Shown here: positions 17,281 through 25,953 of the stretch, piece by piece
Layout: every line of letters begins with the position of its first letter
Position numbering within the stretch: position 1 is the first letter of the stretch
Origin: Paraburkholderia acidisoli
GTDB lineage: Bacteria > Pseudomonadota > Gammaproteobacteria > Burkholderiales > Burkholderiaceae
Assembly (NCBI RefSeq): GCF_009789675.1
Contig: NZ_CP046914.1
Span: forward strand, 310,001-374,000
DNA length: 64,000 bases
Reading direction: 5' to 3'
Notes under the pieces: model-generated
Seen by the model: only the letters and a program-made list of their open reading frames with translations
Told to the model about the DNA's origin: nothing
Database searches by the model: none
Translations under genes and position numbers: made by a program

Positions 17281-18846
17281 TCAGCCCAACCCCATGCGTG
17301 TCTCGTCGACGAACTGCTCCGTGGCGTCGTCGATCTTGCGGCCCTTGCGGCCGGTCGGCCCGTGAATGTAGACGGTTTTCATATCGATGCGCGGCGCGCC
17401 CTGCGCGGCGCCGTGGGTCGCCAGCATCGCCGGTGGCGGCGTCATCTCGTACCGCACCGCGCGCGCATGATCGGCCAGTTGCAGGCGCGGATCGAACACC
17501 GAGTTGAACTTCCAGAGCATGCGGACGAAATTGGTCTGGCCGTGCAGCAACAGCCGCGTGGCCTGACCGGTCGCGCCGCGCAGCGCGGTCCAGCCCAGAT
17601 GCTTGCGATTGAGCACTTGTTGGGTGCGCACGAGTTCGGCGTAGAACTCGGGCAGCGGCAGCCGCGTGGGCACCACGGCGTGCTGGATGTCGAACAGGCG
17701 ATAGTCGAGGCTCGTGAGCCGCCGCGCTTCGCGTTGCCAGTTCTCCGTGCCCGGATACGGCGTATTCACGCTGATATTCACGATCTCGGGAATCTCGAGG
17801 CACCAGTTGCGGATCGTCTCGAAGCGCGCATGATCCCAGTCGGGATCGGCGATCAGATTGACGGCCACGGTAATGCCCAGCGAGCGCGCGAATTCGAGCG
17901 CCTCGAAATTGCGGTCGATGCTGATCCGTTTGCGAAACGCCTTGAGTCCTTCCTCGTCGATGGCTTCGAGGCCCAGAAACATGTACTTCAGGCCAATCGA
18001 TTGCCACAGGCGGAACACGTCCTTGTTGCGCAATAGCACGTCGCCGCGCGTTTCGAGGTAATAGCGCTTGCGTATGCCGCGCCGCCGGATCGCCTCGCCG
18101 ATCGCCATGCCGTGCTCGGCGTGCACGAACGCGACATCGTCGACGATAAAGATGCCCGGCTCGCGCAGCGCCGCGAGTTCTTCCACTACCACCTCGGGGC
18201 TGCGCGTGCGATAGCTGCGGCCGTAGAAGGTCCACGCGCTGCAGAACGTGCAGTCCCACGGGCAGCCGCGCGCGAATTCGATCGACGCGCATGGGTCCAG
18301 CGTGCCGATGAAATACTTGCGCCGATGCCGCAGCAGGTCGCGCGCGGGCCGCACGGGATCGAGTCGCTCGACGAAGCGCGGCGGCGGTCCGGTGCCTTGC
18401 GTCGTCAACACGCCGGGCACCGCGAGCAGATCGCCGCCGTGCGCGACCGCGTCGAGCAACGCGCTAACCGACGCTTCGCCCTCGCCACGCAACACGCAGT
18501 CGATCGCACCCTCCGCGTGGTGCAGCAAATCGTGCGCGGTGAACGAGACGCTATGGCCGCCCACGAACACGAAGCACGCGGGCCGCGCCGCTTTCACGGC
18601 GATGGCGAGGTCGATGATTTCGGGGATATTGGCGAGATAGTTGCCCGAGAAACAGAGCGCGTCGGGCTGCCAGGCGCGCACGAGGCGCATGAGGTCGCGA
18701 TGCGTTTCGACCTGGAGATCGATCAGGCGCACGTCGTGACCCGCGTCGCGCGCCGCGCCCGCCACGGCTTCGAGGCCCAGCGGCTCGAGCCGCAGAAACA
18801 CGCGCGTGTACATGAGTCCGCTCGGGTGGACGGCAAGCAATCTCAT
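17281..18846 (-). CDS. hpnR: Hopanoid C-3 methylase (B12-binding radical SAM)
   Basis: 521-residue enzyme that methylates C-3 of the hopanoid A-ring. Residues 1-150 form a cobalamin-binding domain (starting MRLLAVHPSGLMYTRVFLRLEPLGLE, split here only in description; it includes a DxHxxG-like region and FVGGHS). The radical-SAM cluster motif CPWDCTFC (CxxxCxxC) lies near 195-202, followed by the TIM-barrel and a C-terminal helical domain. N-terminal sequence and overall length match HpnR of Methylococcus and Burkholderia as I know them. No other hopanoid gene (shc, hpnC-N) is in the window, which is usual for hpnR. Start ATG 18846; no operon partner. Confidence 0.82.
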   Translation of the reverse strand: MRLLAVHPSGLMYTRVFLRLEPLGLEAVAGAARDAGHDVRLIDLQVETHRDLMRLVRAWQPDALCFSGNYLANIPEIIDLAIAVKAARPACFVFVGGHSVSFTAHDLLHHAEGAIDCVLRGEGEASVSALLDAVAHGGDLLAVPGVLTTQGTGPPPRFVERLDPVRPARDLLRHRRKYFIGTLDPCASIEFARGCPWDCTFCSAWTFYGRSYRTRSPEVVVEELAALREPGIFIVDDVAFVHAEHGMAIGEAIRRRGIRKRYYLETRGDVLLRNKDVFRLWQSIGLKYMFLGLEAIDEEGLKAFRKRISIDRNFEALEFARSLGITVAVNLIADPDWDHARFETIRNWCLEIPEIVNISVNTPYPGTENWQREARRLTSLDYRLFDIQHAVVPTRLPLPEFYAELVRTQQVLNRKHLGWTALRGATGQATRLLLHGQTNFVRMLWKFNSVFDPRLQLADHARAVRYEMTPPPAMLATHGAAQGAPRIDMKTVYIHGPTGRKGRKIDDATEQFVDETRMGLG

Positions 18847-18954
18847 CGTGCCTCCTCGCGCGCGGGATCGCCGCGCATTCGAGCGAGTCTACGCGCATCG
18901 CCTGGGTGGCGCTTTTCGCGCGCAGTGTCGAAATCGGCCCTAAAAACGGTCGAT

Positions 18955-20457
18955 CTAAAAACAACCGAACAGCGAGCCGAGCACGATCACGACGGCGAGC
19001 GCGATCAGCGCGCCCGCAATGCTCACGATCACCAGATCGCGATAACTCTCGCGATGCGTCGAGCCGCACACGGCCAGCAGCGTGACCACGGCGCCGTTGT
19101 GCGGCAGGCTGTCGAGCGTGCCCGACGACATCACCGCGACGCGATGCAGCAACGCGGGATCGATATGATGCTGGGCCGCGAGCTGCATATAAGTGCCGCC
19201 GAGCGCGTCGAGCGCGATCGTCAGGCCGCCCGAGGCCGAGCCCGTGAGGCCCGCGAGCAGATTCGTCGCCACCGCGAGCGAGACGAGCGGGCCGCCGCCG
19301 ATGCCGAGCACCCAGTCGCGCACGGCCTCGAACGCGGGCAGCGCCGCGATCACCGCGCCGTAGCCGACCAGGCTGCCCACGCTCAGCACGGGCAGCACGG
19401 CAGCATTCGCGCCCGCGTCCATGCTTTCGCGCAACGCGCCGAGCCGCGCGCGATTGAGCGCGACCAGCACGACAATGCCCACCGCGAGCGCCACGGACAC
19501 GCCCCACACGCCCGCCACGGCCGAGAGCGTGGTCGCGCCCCAGCGCGGCTGGGCGAGATACGCGGCGTCCAGGCGCGGAAACACCACGACGTTCATCGCG
19601 AAGTTCATCGCCACGACCACGACGAGCGGCGCCAGCGCGACGAACGCCGATGGCGGCGCGACGCCATAGCCCGCCGCTTCGGGCGCGCGCCCGCCGCTGT
19701 CGATTTCGGCGGGGTCGAAGGTTTGCGCGACGCTCGCCCGTTCGCGCACGAGCGCCGACTTGCCGCGCGCTTCATAGTCGGCGCCGCCATCGAGCGGCTC
19801 CACGAAGCCTTCGCCGTTTTGCTTCGCGGCGGCGGCCGCACGCCCGAGCCACCAGAGGCCGAAGCCCGCCATCACGCCGCTCGCGATCACGCCGAGGCCC
19901 GGCGCGGCGAACGGCGTCGTGCCAAAGAACGGCATCGGTATCGCGTTTTGCAGCGCGGGCGTGCCGGGCAGCGCGGACATCGTGAATGTCGCCGTGCCCA
20001 GCATGATCGTGGCGGGCATCAGGCGGCGCGGGAGATCGGCGGAACGGAACAGCGCCTGTGCCATGGGGGCGAGCACGAAGAACGCGACGAACAGGCTCAC
20101 GCCGCCGTACGTCACGAGCGCGCCGCCCATCACCACGGCAACGAGCGCGTGGCGCGTGCCGAGCTTGTCGATCATGAGTTGCGCGACGGCGTCGACGGAA
20201 CCGCTGTCCTCCATCAGCTTGCCGAACAGCGAGCCGAGCAGAAACAACGGGAAGAACTGCGCGAGAAAGCGGCCGGTGCTGGCCATGAAGGTTTGCGTCC
20301 AGTGCGCGAGCACCGGTTCGCCGGACACGAACGCGGCCAGCATGGCGCACACGGGCGCGAGCAGCAGCACGCTCCAGCCGCGATACGCGAGCCACACGAG
20401 CAGCGCGAGACTCGCGAGCATGCCCGCGAGGCCGGTGAAGAGCGTGGCGGTGCTCAT
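18955..20457 (-). CDS. GntP-family permease
   Basis: 500-residue inner-membrane transporter with about 12-14 hydrophobic segments. Characteristic GntP features are LAQFFPLFLLGSLFGKLMEDSG (near 70-90), GTATFTMSALPGTPALQNAIP, and the second-half LAGLTGSASGGLTIALDALGG with SSGTLDSLPHNGAVVTLL. Family substrates are gluconate, other sugar acids, or 3-hydroxybutyrate/short hydroxyacids; the SxxGxxxxxPHNG variant resembles hydroxyacid members more than gluconate ones, but this is weak. Of two close ATGs (20463, 20457) the second gives GGAG a 9-base spacing. Follows hpnR's upstream side at 108 bases with no shared role apparent. Confidence 0.87.
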   Translation of the reverse strand: MSTATLFTGLAGMLASLALLVWLAYRGWSVLLLAPVCAMLAAFVSGEPVLAHWTQTFMASTGRFLAQFFPLFLLGSLFGKLMEDSGSVDAVAQLMIDKLGTRHALVAVVMGGALVTYGGVSLFVAFFVLAPMAQALFRSADLPRRLMPATIMLGTATFTMSALPGTPALQNAIPMPFFGTTPFAAPGLGVIASGVMAGFGLWWLGRAAAAAKQNGEGFVEPLDGGADYEARGKSALVRERASVAQTFDPAEIDSGGRAPEAAGYGVAPPSAFVALAPLVVVVAMNFAMNVVVFPRLDAAYLAQPRWGATTLSAVAGVWGVSVALAVGIVVLVALNRARLGALRESMDAGANAAVLPVLSVGSLVGYGAVIAALPAFEAVRDWVLGIGGGPLVSLAVATNLLAGLTGSASGGLTIALDALGGTYMQLAAQHHIDPALLHRVAVMSSGTLDSLPHNGAVVTLLAVCGSTHRESYRDLVIVSIAGALIALAVVIVLGSLFGCF

Positions 20458-20855
20458 CGGCATGCGCTCCGGAAGGCGGCGCGCGGCGGTGTCGTGCCGA
20501 TTAACCATTCAGGCGCGACGTGAATCGCGTGGCACGGAGGGCGCGCAGAGAGCGCGTAGAGCGCGCGGGCGGGCGTATCGGGTTCGGCGGGCATCGCGGC
20601 TCCGTTCCAGACCGGCGGGTGACGAGCGGTGTGGCGAGCGTACAGGAAATGCGTGGGGCGAAGCGCGAGCGTGTGCTGCGGCGCGTCATGGCTGGAAATG
20701 GCGCCCTATCGGCTTGGGCGAAGGGCATACGAATCGTCTTATGCCATTTGCTAGACTGGATCTTCGCGTGTTTCGCGCCTATTTTTCGTCGATGTGTCGC
20801 CGATACGTTCGCCGCGCGTTTCATCGCGGCGCCATCGTTTTTTTGCCGAGCCACC
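20458..20855. other. 398-base gap between divergent genes
   Basis: The frame of the downstream UDG gene is open through much of this stretch but the translation is Arg/Ala-rich and unlike a protein. It contains a promoter-like CTAGACTG around 20751-20758 on the plus strand. I see no RNA gene or repeat. Confidence 0.5.
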
Positions 20856-21881
20856 GTGCGGACCTTTCACGCCATCGCCTTGACCGACCTGCTCGCCGAA
20901 ATCCGCGCGTGCCGCGCGTGCGAGCACGCCTTGCCGCTCGGGCCGCGCCCCGTGTTGCAGGCGAGCGGCACGGCGCGCCTGTTGATCGTCGGGCAGGCGC
21001 CGGGCGCGAAAGTGCACGCGTCGGGCGTGCCGTGGGACGACGCGAGCGGCGAGCGTCTGCGCGAATGGCTCGGCATCGACACAACCACGTTCTACGACGC
21101 GCGGCGCGTGGCGATCGTGCCCATGGGCTTCTGCTATCCGGGCCGCGGCGGTGGCGGCGACAACCCGCCGCGCGCGGAATGCGCGCCGCTCTGGCACACG
21201 CGCCTGCTCGATCAGCTAACGAACGTGCGGCTCACGCTGCTGGTCGGCCAATACGCGCAGCGCTATTTTCTGGGCGCCCGGCGTAAGCCGTCGCTCACGG
21301 AAACGGTGCAGGCATGGCGCGAGTACGCGCCCGATTACGTGCCGCTGCCGCATCCGTCACCGCGCAATCAGCCCTGGTTCAAGCGCCATGCGTGGTTCGA
21401 AGCGGAAGTGCTGCCCGCGCTCAGGCGGCACGTGACCGAACTGTTCGCCGATACGGAAAACGCCGCCCCCATCGACATGACATGGGACAACGCCCAGGAG
21501 AACGCGCAGATGACGAAGCCGCCAATCACGATCCAGCGCGTCTACGAACCGCTGCCGGAAGCCGGCGCGGCGTGCTTTCTCGTCGACCGGCTCTGGCCGC
21601 GCGGCATCAGGAAGGAAACGCTCGCGCACGTGACGTGGGCGAAGGACGTGGCGCCGAGCACGGCATTGCGCCAGTGGTTTCACGCGCACGAGCACGATCC
21701 GGCGCATTGGGACGAATTCCGCGAGCGTTATCTGGCGGAACTCGCCGCAAACCGCGTGGCGTGGGAGCCCATCGTGCGGGCGCGCGAAACGCGGCCTGTC
21801 GTGCTGCTCTACGGCTCGCACGACACCGCGCGCAATCACGCGGTCGTGTTGCAGGCGTTTCTGAAGCGCGAGCGCCAATAG
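20856..21881 (+). CDS. Uracil-DNA glycosylase-family protein fused in frame to DUF488
   Basis: 341-residue two-domain ORF. Residues about 8-205 are a UDG-superfamily base-excision enzyme: CxxC pair (ACRACEHALPLG), the active-site motif GQAPGAKVHASGVPWDD, SGERLREWLG, and the second loop HPSPRNQPWF. Residues about 219-341 are a complete DUF488 protein (ITIQRVYEPLP, LVDRLWPRGIRKE, LYGSHD). No stop codon separates them. The DUF488 part also has its own ATG (21510) preceded by AGGAG at good spacing, so a separate short product is likely as well. GTG 20856 is a guess; TTG 20880 or ATG 20688 are alternatives. The usual arrangement is two separate genes. Confidence 0.75.
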   Translation: MRTFHAIALTDLLAEIRACRACEHALPLGPRPVLQASGTARLLIVGQAPGAKVHASGVPWDDASGERLREWLGIDTTTFYDARRVAIVPMGFCYPGRGGGGDNPPRAECAPLWHTRLLDQLTNVRLTLLVGQYAQRYFLGARRKPSLTETVQAWREYAPDYVPLPHPSPRNQPWFKRHAWFEAEVLPALRRHVTELFADTENAAPIDMTWDNAQENAQMTKPPITIQRVYEPLPEAGAACFLVDRLWPRGIRKETLAHVTWAKDVAPSTALRQWFHAHEHDPAHWDEFRERYLAELAANRVAWEPIVRARETRPVVLLYGSHDTARNHAVVLQAFLKRERQ

Positions 21882-21936
21882 AAACGACCGATGCGACGCA
21901 CGGCGCGCAACGCCTGCGCCGCTTCGCGCCGCACGC

Positions 21937-23259
21937 CTAGAACAGGTACATCCCCGCGACGAACACCACACCCGAAAACAGCAGCGTGGTCACGCAGTAA
22001 CCCATGATGTCGCGCACGCCGAGGCCCGCGATGGCGAGTGCGGGCAACGCCCAGAACGGCTGCGCCATGTTGGTCCAGGCTTCGCCGTAAGCGATCGCCA
22101 TCGCCGACTTGCCGAGATCCGCGCCCAGCGCCTGCGCCGCCGGCATCACGAACGGGCCCTGCACGACCCAGTGGCCGCCGCCCGAGGGCACCGCGAAGTT
22201 GATCAGGGCCGAGCTGAGGAACACGAGCAGCGGAAACGTGTGCACGTTGGCGATATCCACGAACCACTTCGTGATCACGCCCGCGAGACCCGAGTGGTCC
22301 ATCAACGCCTGAATGCCGGCGTAGAAGGGGAACTGGATCATGATGCCCGACGCGCCCTTCGCGGCGGCGCCCACGGCGCGCGCATAGGCCATCGGCGTCT
22401 TGTGGAGCACGAGGCCCGCGGCGAGGAACACGAGGTTGACCGTGTCGATGTCGAGCGAGAAGCCCTTCGTGTGGAAACGCACGCCGAGGAACACGAAGCA
22501 CAGTGCGGCGACCAGCAACGAGAGCGCGCGGCTTTCCTCAATGCGCTCGGCGAAGGTGGCGTCCGGGCCGAGCTTGCGCTCGACGCTCGGCGGATCTTCG
22601 AGCAGCGCCGGATCGACTGAAACCACGTCTTCGGGCTTCGGCATCATCAGGCGCACGAGAATCGGCAGCAGCACGATCAGGCCGATCGTGATGAAGGCGT
22701 TGTAGCCGGTGAAGATCGTCTGCGAAACGGGGATCAGGCCAACGGCCTTTTCCATCGGGTTGCCCTTGGTGGCGGCGACCAGCGGCACCGAGCCCGAGAG
22801 ACCGCCATGCCACGTCAGAAAGCCCATGTACGCCGCCGCGACCAGCAGGCGATAGTCCGCGCCGCGCACGCGTCGCGCGACTTCGCGCGAGAACATCGCG
22901 CCTAGCACGAGGCCGAAGCCCCAGTTGATCGCGCAAGCGACCGCGCCCACGAACGCCACCAGCATCACGCCCTGCGCCGGCGTGCGCGCGCAGCTCGCAA
23001 GCGCGACCAGCAGGCGCTTGACCGGACCGGAACTGGCCAGCGCGTGGCCCGTGACCAGAATCAGGACCATCTGCATCGCGAACGCGAGCAGGTTCCAGAA
23101 GCCCGAACCCCACATGAGGACCAGCGCTTCGGGCGGCTGCGGCGTGAGCGCGAATGCCAGCACGAACGTCACGACGGTCAGGAAAATGGCGAAAATGAGC
23201 GGGTCCGGCAATACCCGATGCACGACGCCGGTAAAGAAACTGGAAATGCGCTGAATCAC
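21937..23259 (-). CDS. atoE: Short-chain fatty acid transporter, AtoE family
   Basis: 440-residue inner-membrane permease with about 12 helices. Family signatures: LPDPLIFAIFLT near the N-terminus, AINWGFGLVLGAMFSREVA, GFLTWHGGLSGSVPL, and INFAVPSGGGHWVVQGPF with EAWTNMAQPFWALP near the C-terminus, all typical of E. coli AtoE (acetoacetate/butyrate uptake). Translation starts at GTG 23259 with AGGAG nine to ten bases before. No ato catabolic genes (atoDAB) are adjacent. Ends 55 bases from the convergent UDG-DUF488 stop. Confidence 0.85.
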   Translation of the reverse strand: MIQRISSFFTGVVHRVLPDPLIFAIFLTVVTFVLAFALTPQPPEALVLMWGSGFWNLLAFAMQMVLILVTGHALASSGPVKRLLVALASCARTPAQGVMLVAFVGAVACAINWGFGLVLGAMFSREVARRVRGADYRLLVAAAYMGFLTWHGGLSGSVPLVAATKGNPMEKAVGLIPVSQTIFTGYNAFITIGLIVLLPILVRLMMPKPEDVVSVDPALLEDPPSVERKLGPDATFAERIEESRALSLLVAALCFVFLGVRFHTKGFSLDIDTVNLVFLAAGLVLHKTPMAYARAVGAAAKGASGIMIQFPFYAGIQALMDHSGLAGVITKWFVDIANVHTFPLLVFLSSALINFAVPSGGGHWVVQGPFVMPAAQALGADLGKSAMAIAYGEAWTNMAQPFWALPALAIAGLGVRDIMGYCVTTLLFSGVVFVAGMYLF

Positions 23260-23574
23260 GTTGGTCTGCTCCTCGTCTGCTTCTCTTTCATTGTTTCGTT
23301 TGCCGATACGGCAACGGTCCGCTATTGCGGATTCGATGCGAACCGAGGCGCGATTCTGGCACAGCGCCGCGCAACGCGTATGGGCCGCCGGCGATTCGCC
23401 CTACTCGCCGCCGGGATTTTTCCGCCGGCACTTGCGCTCTTTTCCTGCAACGCGCGGCGAAATCTACGGTTACACGCTCATACGTGCCGTAAAAAGCCAA
23501 TCTGCTACCGTTACGGCAGCTTTCTCGATCCGTCTCCGCATCGGAATCCGCAAAACCAGAAAAGGAGTCGATAG
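23260..23574. other. Divergent promoter region of AtoE-like and SH3-domain genes
   Basis: 315 bases without a gene. An 8-bp inverted repeat TGCCGTAA/TTACGGCA (23485-23492 and 23511-23518) sits 60-90 bases before the SH3-domain gene and could be an operator or a leader hairpin. AAGGAG for the SH3 gene is at 23561-23566. Confidence 0.45.
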
Positions 23575-24294
23575 ATGCGCAAGCAGTTTGTCGGTGTCGT
23601 ATTCGCTGGATTGGGCAGTCTCGCGGGAATGCTCGCGGCGCAACCGGCGCTCGCGCAGTCGCAGGCGTTCACGAGCACGACCGTCAACGTCTATGCCGGT
23701 CCGGGCGGCGACTATCCCGTGGTGGCGCAGGTGTCGGGCGGCGTGTCGCTCGCGGTGATGGGCTGCGTGGCCGGCTATAGCTGGTGCGACGTGAGCCTGC
23801 CGAATCTGCGCGGCTGGGTGTACGGCAGCTATCTCAGCTACCCGTGGCAAGGCCAGCGCGTGCCCGTGCCGTCGTATGGTGCGACCATCGGCCTGCCGAT
23901 CGTGACGTTCTCGCTGGGCGCCTATTGGGGCAACTTCTATCGCGACCGGCCGTGGTACGGTAACCAGGGGCGCTGGTCGCATCACCCGGGGCCGCGCCCG
24001 GTGCCGCCGCCGCCGATTCGGCCGCCGCGTCCGCATCCGCCGGGGCATGGCGCGGGCCGCCCGCCCGGTGGTCCGCGGCCGCCTTCGCACGGCGCGGGTC
24101 CCGGTCCCCGGCCGCCTGGTCACGGCGCAGGGCCCGGCAACGGCGGCGCGAGACCGCCCTCGCATGGCGGCGGGCGGCCGCCGGGTGGCGGTGGCGGGCG
24201 TCCGCCGGGCGGCGGCGGACATGGCGGCGGTGGCGGCGGTGGTCGCCCGCCGGGTGGTGGTGGTGGTGGCGGTGGCGGCCGGCCCGGCGGTTGA
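23575..24294 (+). CDS. Exported SH3-domain protein with Pro/Gly-rich tail
   Basis: 239-residue exported protein. Signal peptide ends PALAQS near residue 28. Residues 30-90 form a bacterial SH3 domain (STTVNVYAGPGGDYPVVAQV, GCVAGYSWCDVSLPNLRGWVYGSYL) that usually binds peptidoglycan. A Tyr/Trp-rich stretch follows, and the last 100 residues are Pro, His and Gly repeats (RPPGG, HGAGPG), ending in polyglycine. Similar proteins occur widely in Burkholderiaceae. Likely associated with the cell wall; exact role unknown. The repeats may vary in copy number between strains. Confidence 0.82.
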   Translation: MRKQFVGVVFAGLGSLAGMLAAQPALAQSQAFTSTTVNVYAGPGGDYPVVAQVSGGVSLAVMGCVAGYSWCDVSLPNLRGWVYGSYLSYPWQGQRVPVPSYGATIGLPIVTFSLGAYWGNFYRDRPWYGNQGRWSHHPGPRPVPPPPIRPPRPHPPGHGAGRPPGGPRPPSHGAGPGPRPPGHGAGPGNGGARPPSHGGGRPPGGGGGRPPGGGGHGGGGGGGRPPGGGGGGGGGRPGG

Positions 24295-24369
24295 TCGGCC
24301 GCGGCGATTCCGATGCGCCGGAACGCGCGCGGTGTGGATATGCCGCGCGCGCCCGTCATGCGAAAACGC

Positions 24370-25359
24370 TCAGAAGCGGTAGCCGATGCCGCCGAGAATC
24401 ACGTCGGTATCGCGGCTATAGCGCGTGACCACGCGATTCCACGTCACGCGCGCGTCCCAGTGCTGCGTCATGCGGTACGACGCCGAGACAGATACGAGCC
24501 CCGAAAGAATGCCGTCGCCGGTATCGCGGTCGTCGGGGTGATCGCCGTGATGGATCGCCGCATAAACGCCCGCGCCGAAACCTAGCGTCAGCTTGTCGTC
24601 GAGGAAAGCGCGCGTGAGCCAAAGCTGCGCGGTCGCCCCGTCGCGGCGCGCCGAAATGCCGTTGCCTTCGTGCAGATATCCCACGGTTGCGTCGAGAAAA
24701 TGCGTAAGCCCGCGCCGGTATTCGATCGACTCGGCCGCGGACGTTTGCGAATCGAGACTGTTGAGGATCGTCTCGCCCGCCATCAACGTAATCTCGTTGT
24801 GAGTCACGTCGTGCGTGCGTGGCAGCGCGAACTCGCGCGGGCCCGGCGTGTCCGGCGCATCGAGCTGATAGCCAACGCCGAGCATCAGCGCGGTGGTGGA
24901 GGGCCCGTTCGTGACCTGCACGCGATTGAGCTGCAGATTGGCCGTCCAGCGGTGCGCTGAATAATACGTCGCCCGCGCGCTGTAGACGACACCCCAGCCG
25001 TGGGTATTCGAATAACCCTCGCCCTTCGACGCCGCTTCGGTATCGAAATAGCGGTACGGACCCACGCCGAGTGCGAATACCAGGCGCCGCTGCGCGAGCG
25101 GCAAACGCGCCCACGCCTGAATCGTCTGACCGTCGCGATGATGGTCGGGAATATGGCCTTCGTTGAGCCACGAAATACTACCGGCGAAGTAATTGCCGAA
25201 GCCCTCCGTGTAATCCATCGCCCACGAATACGTGTGGGCGCTGCCGCTCGCGAGCGGTCCCGCGAATAGCGTGAATTCCTGCGCGTGCGCCGAGGCCGAT
25301 ATCGCGGCGAGCATCGCAGTGATGACGCACGATGCGGCAGACGTCGTGATGGGTCTCAT
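24370..25359 (-). CDS. Predicted outer-membrane protein with internal duplication
   Basis: 329-residue exported protein; ATG 25359 gives a signal peptide ending ASAHAQ near residue 27. The mature part consists of two related ~140-residue halves. Half one opens EFTLFAGPLASGS and includes YFAGSISWLNEGHIPDHHRDG and closes LMLGVGYQL; half two opens NEITLMAGETILNS and includes LDATVGYLHEGNGISARRDG and closes VILGGIGYRF. Alternating hydrophobic strands and the terminal Phe indicate a small beta-barrel, with each half perhaps 6-8 strands. I do not recognise a named family. A weak resemblance to PagL-like barrels is not supported by catalytic residues. Confidence 0.68.
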   Translation of the reverse strand: MRPITTSAASCVITAMLAAISASAHAQEFTLFAGPLASGSAHTYSWAMDYTEGFGNYFAGSISWLNEGHIPDHHRDGQTIQAWARLPLAQRRLVFALGVGPYRYFDTEAASKGEGYSNTHGWGVVYSARATYYSAHRWTANLQLNRVQVTNGPSTTALMLGVGYQLDAPDTPGPREFALPRTHDVTHNEITLMAGETILNSLDSQTSAAESIEYRRGLTHFLDATVGYLHEGNGISARRDGATAQLWLTRAFLDDKLTLGFGAGVYAAIHHGDHPDDRDTGDGILSGLVSVSASYRMTQHWDARVTWNRVVTRYSRDTDVILGGIGYRF

Positions 25360-25587
25360 GAAATAGCAATGCCTCGACCTGGACGATGCGCTGCGGCACC
25401 CAAGCTGAACGAAAACCACCGCAAAAAAGTCACGGTGGCGTGAAGCGGCCGAGAATAACGCACAGTGAAATAACTGTGAAATCCCACTCTTTTCCGTAAA
25501 TTACAGCGGCGATAATTTCGCGTTTATCAATTCTTCGAAACTGACGGAATTGCCAGCTATTTAATTCGACGTCCAAACTAATATAGG

Positions 25588-25626
25588 AAAAAAAAACGCC
25601 GCCATGCGAGGCGGCGTTTTTTCTTT
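25588..25626. terminator. Rho-independent terminator (usable on both strands)
   Basis: AACGCCGCC (25595-25603), 6-base loop, GGCGGCGTT (25610-25618), with an A-tract before and a T-tract after. It lies just 3' of the minus-strand His-rich small protein and serves it most directly. Confidence 0.9.
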
Positions 25627-25637
25627 CGTCGCTGAAA

Positions 25638-25799
25638 TCAGCGCACGTGATGGCAAACGCGCACGGCGTGGTGGTGGTGATGTTCGATGTGGCACACCTG
25701 ATGACCATGCGGCGCGGCCTGAGCGGCGAGCGGCGCGAGCAGCACGGCGAAACCAGCGATAGCAAAAAGACGGACGAAAGTTTTGGAAACGGTGTTCAT
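25638..25799 (-). CDS. Small exported His-rich protein
   Basis: 53-residue precursor. Translation from ATG 25799 gives a signal peptide (VRLFAIAGFAVLLAPLAAQA) cleaved near residue 28, leaving about 25 residues dominated by His (HGHQVCHIEHHHHH, VCHHVR) with two Cys. Such tiny His/Cys peptides occur repeatedly in Burkholderiaceae and are candidates for periplasmic metal buffering. Followed by a strong terminator, preceded by two perfect palindromes. Function not established. Confidence 0.75.
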   Translation of the reverse strand: MNTVSKTFVRLFAIAGFAVLLAPLAAQAAPHGHQVCHIEHHHHHAVRVCHHVR

Positions 25800-25829
25800 T
25801 CTATTGGACTCGTGCGTGACGACAGTGGA

Positions 25830-25849
25830 ATGCAGTGAAATCACTGCAT
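25830..25849. promoter_or_regulatory. Perfect 20-bp palindrome upstream of His-rich small gene
   Basis: ATGCAGTGA-AA-TCACTGCAT lies 31-50 bases before the ATG at 25799. The 2-base centre disfavours an RNA hairpin, so a dimeric repressor site is more likely. A -10-like TACGAT lies further upstream (minus strand, about 25873-25878). Confidence 0.6.
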
Positions 25850-25892
25850 GGGAAAAACAAAACCCAGCACTGTATCGTAGAGTCCGCGATTC

Positions 25893-25914
25893 TTCGTTAC
25901 ACACTTGTAACGAA
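25893..25914. promoter_or_regulatory. Palindrome TTCGTTACA-CACT-TGTAACGAA
   Basis: Perfect 9-bp arms around a 4-base centre, between the His-rich small gene and the HTH-like small gene. A related but degenerate sequence (TTCGCTACAACCTTGTTTCG, from 26238) lies upstream of the latter, so the same factor may act at both promoters. Confidence 0.5.
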
Positions 25915-25953
25915 ACACAGCGATTGAAACCCTTTTGACAGCTTTCCTGGCGC

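Noticed and set aside
18112..20523. An 803-codon plus-strand frame opposite hpnR and the GntP gene
   Set aside because: Composition is His/Arg-rich and it has no domain; both minus-strand genes are recognised families.
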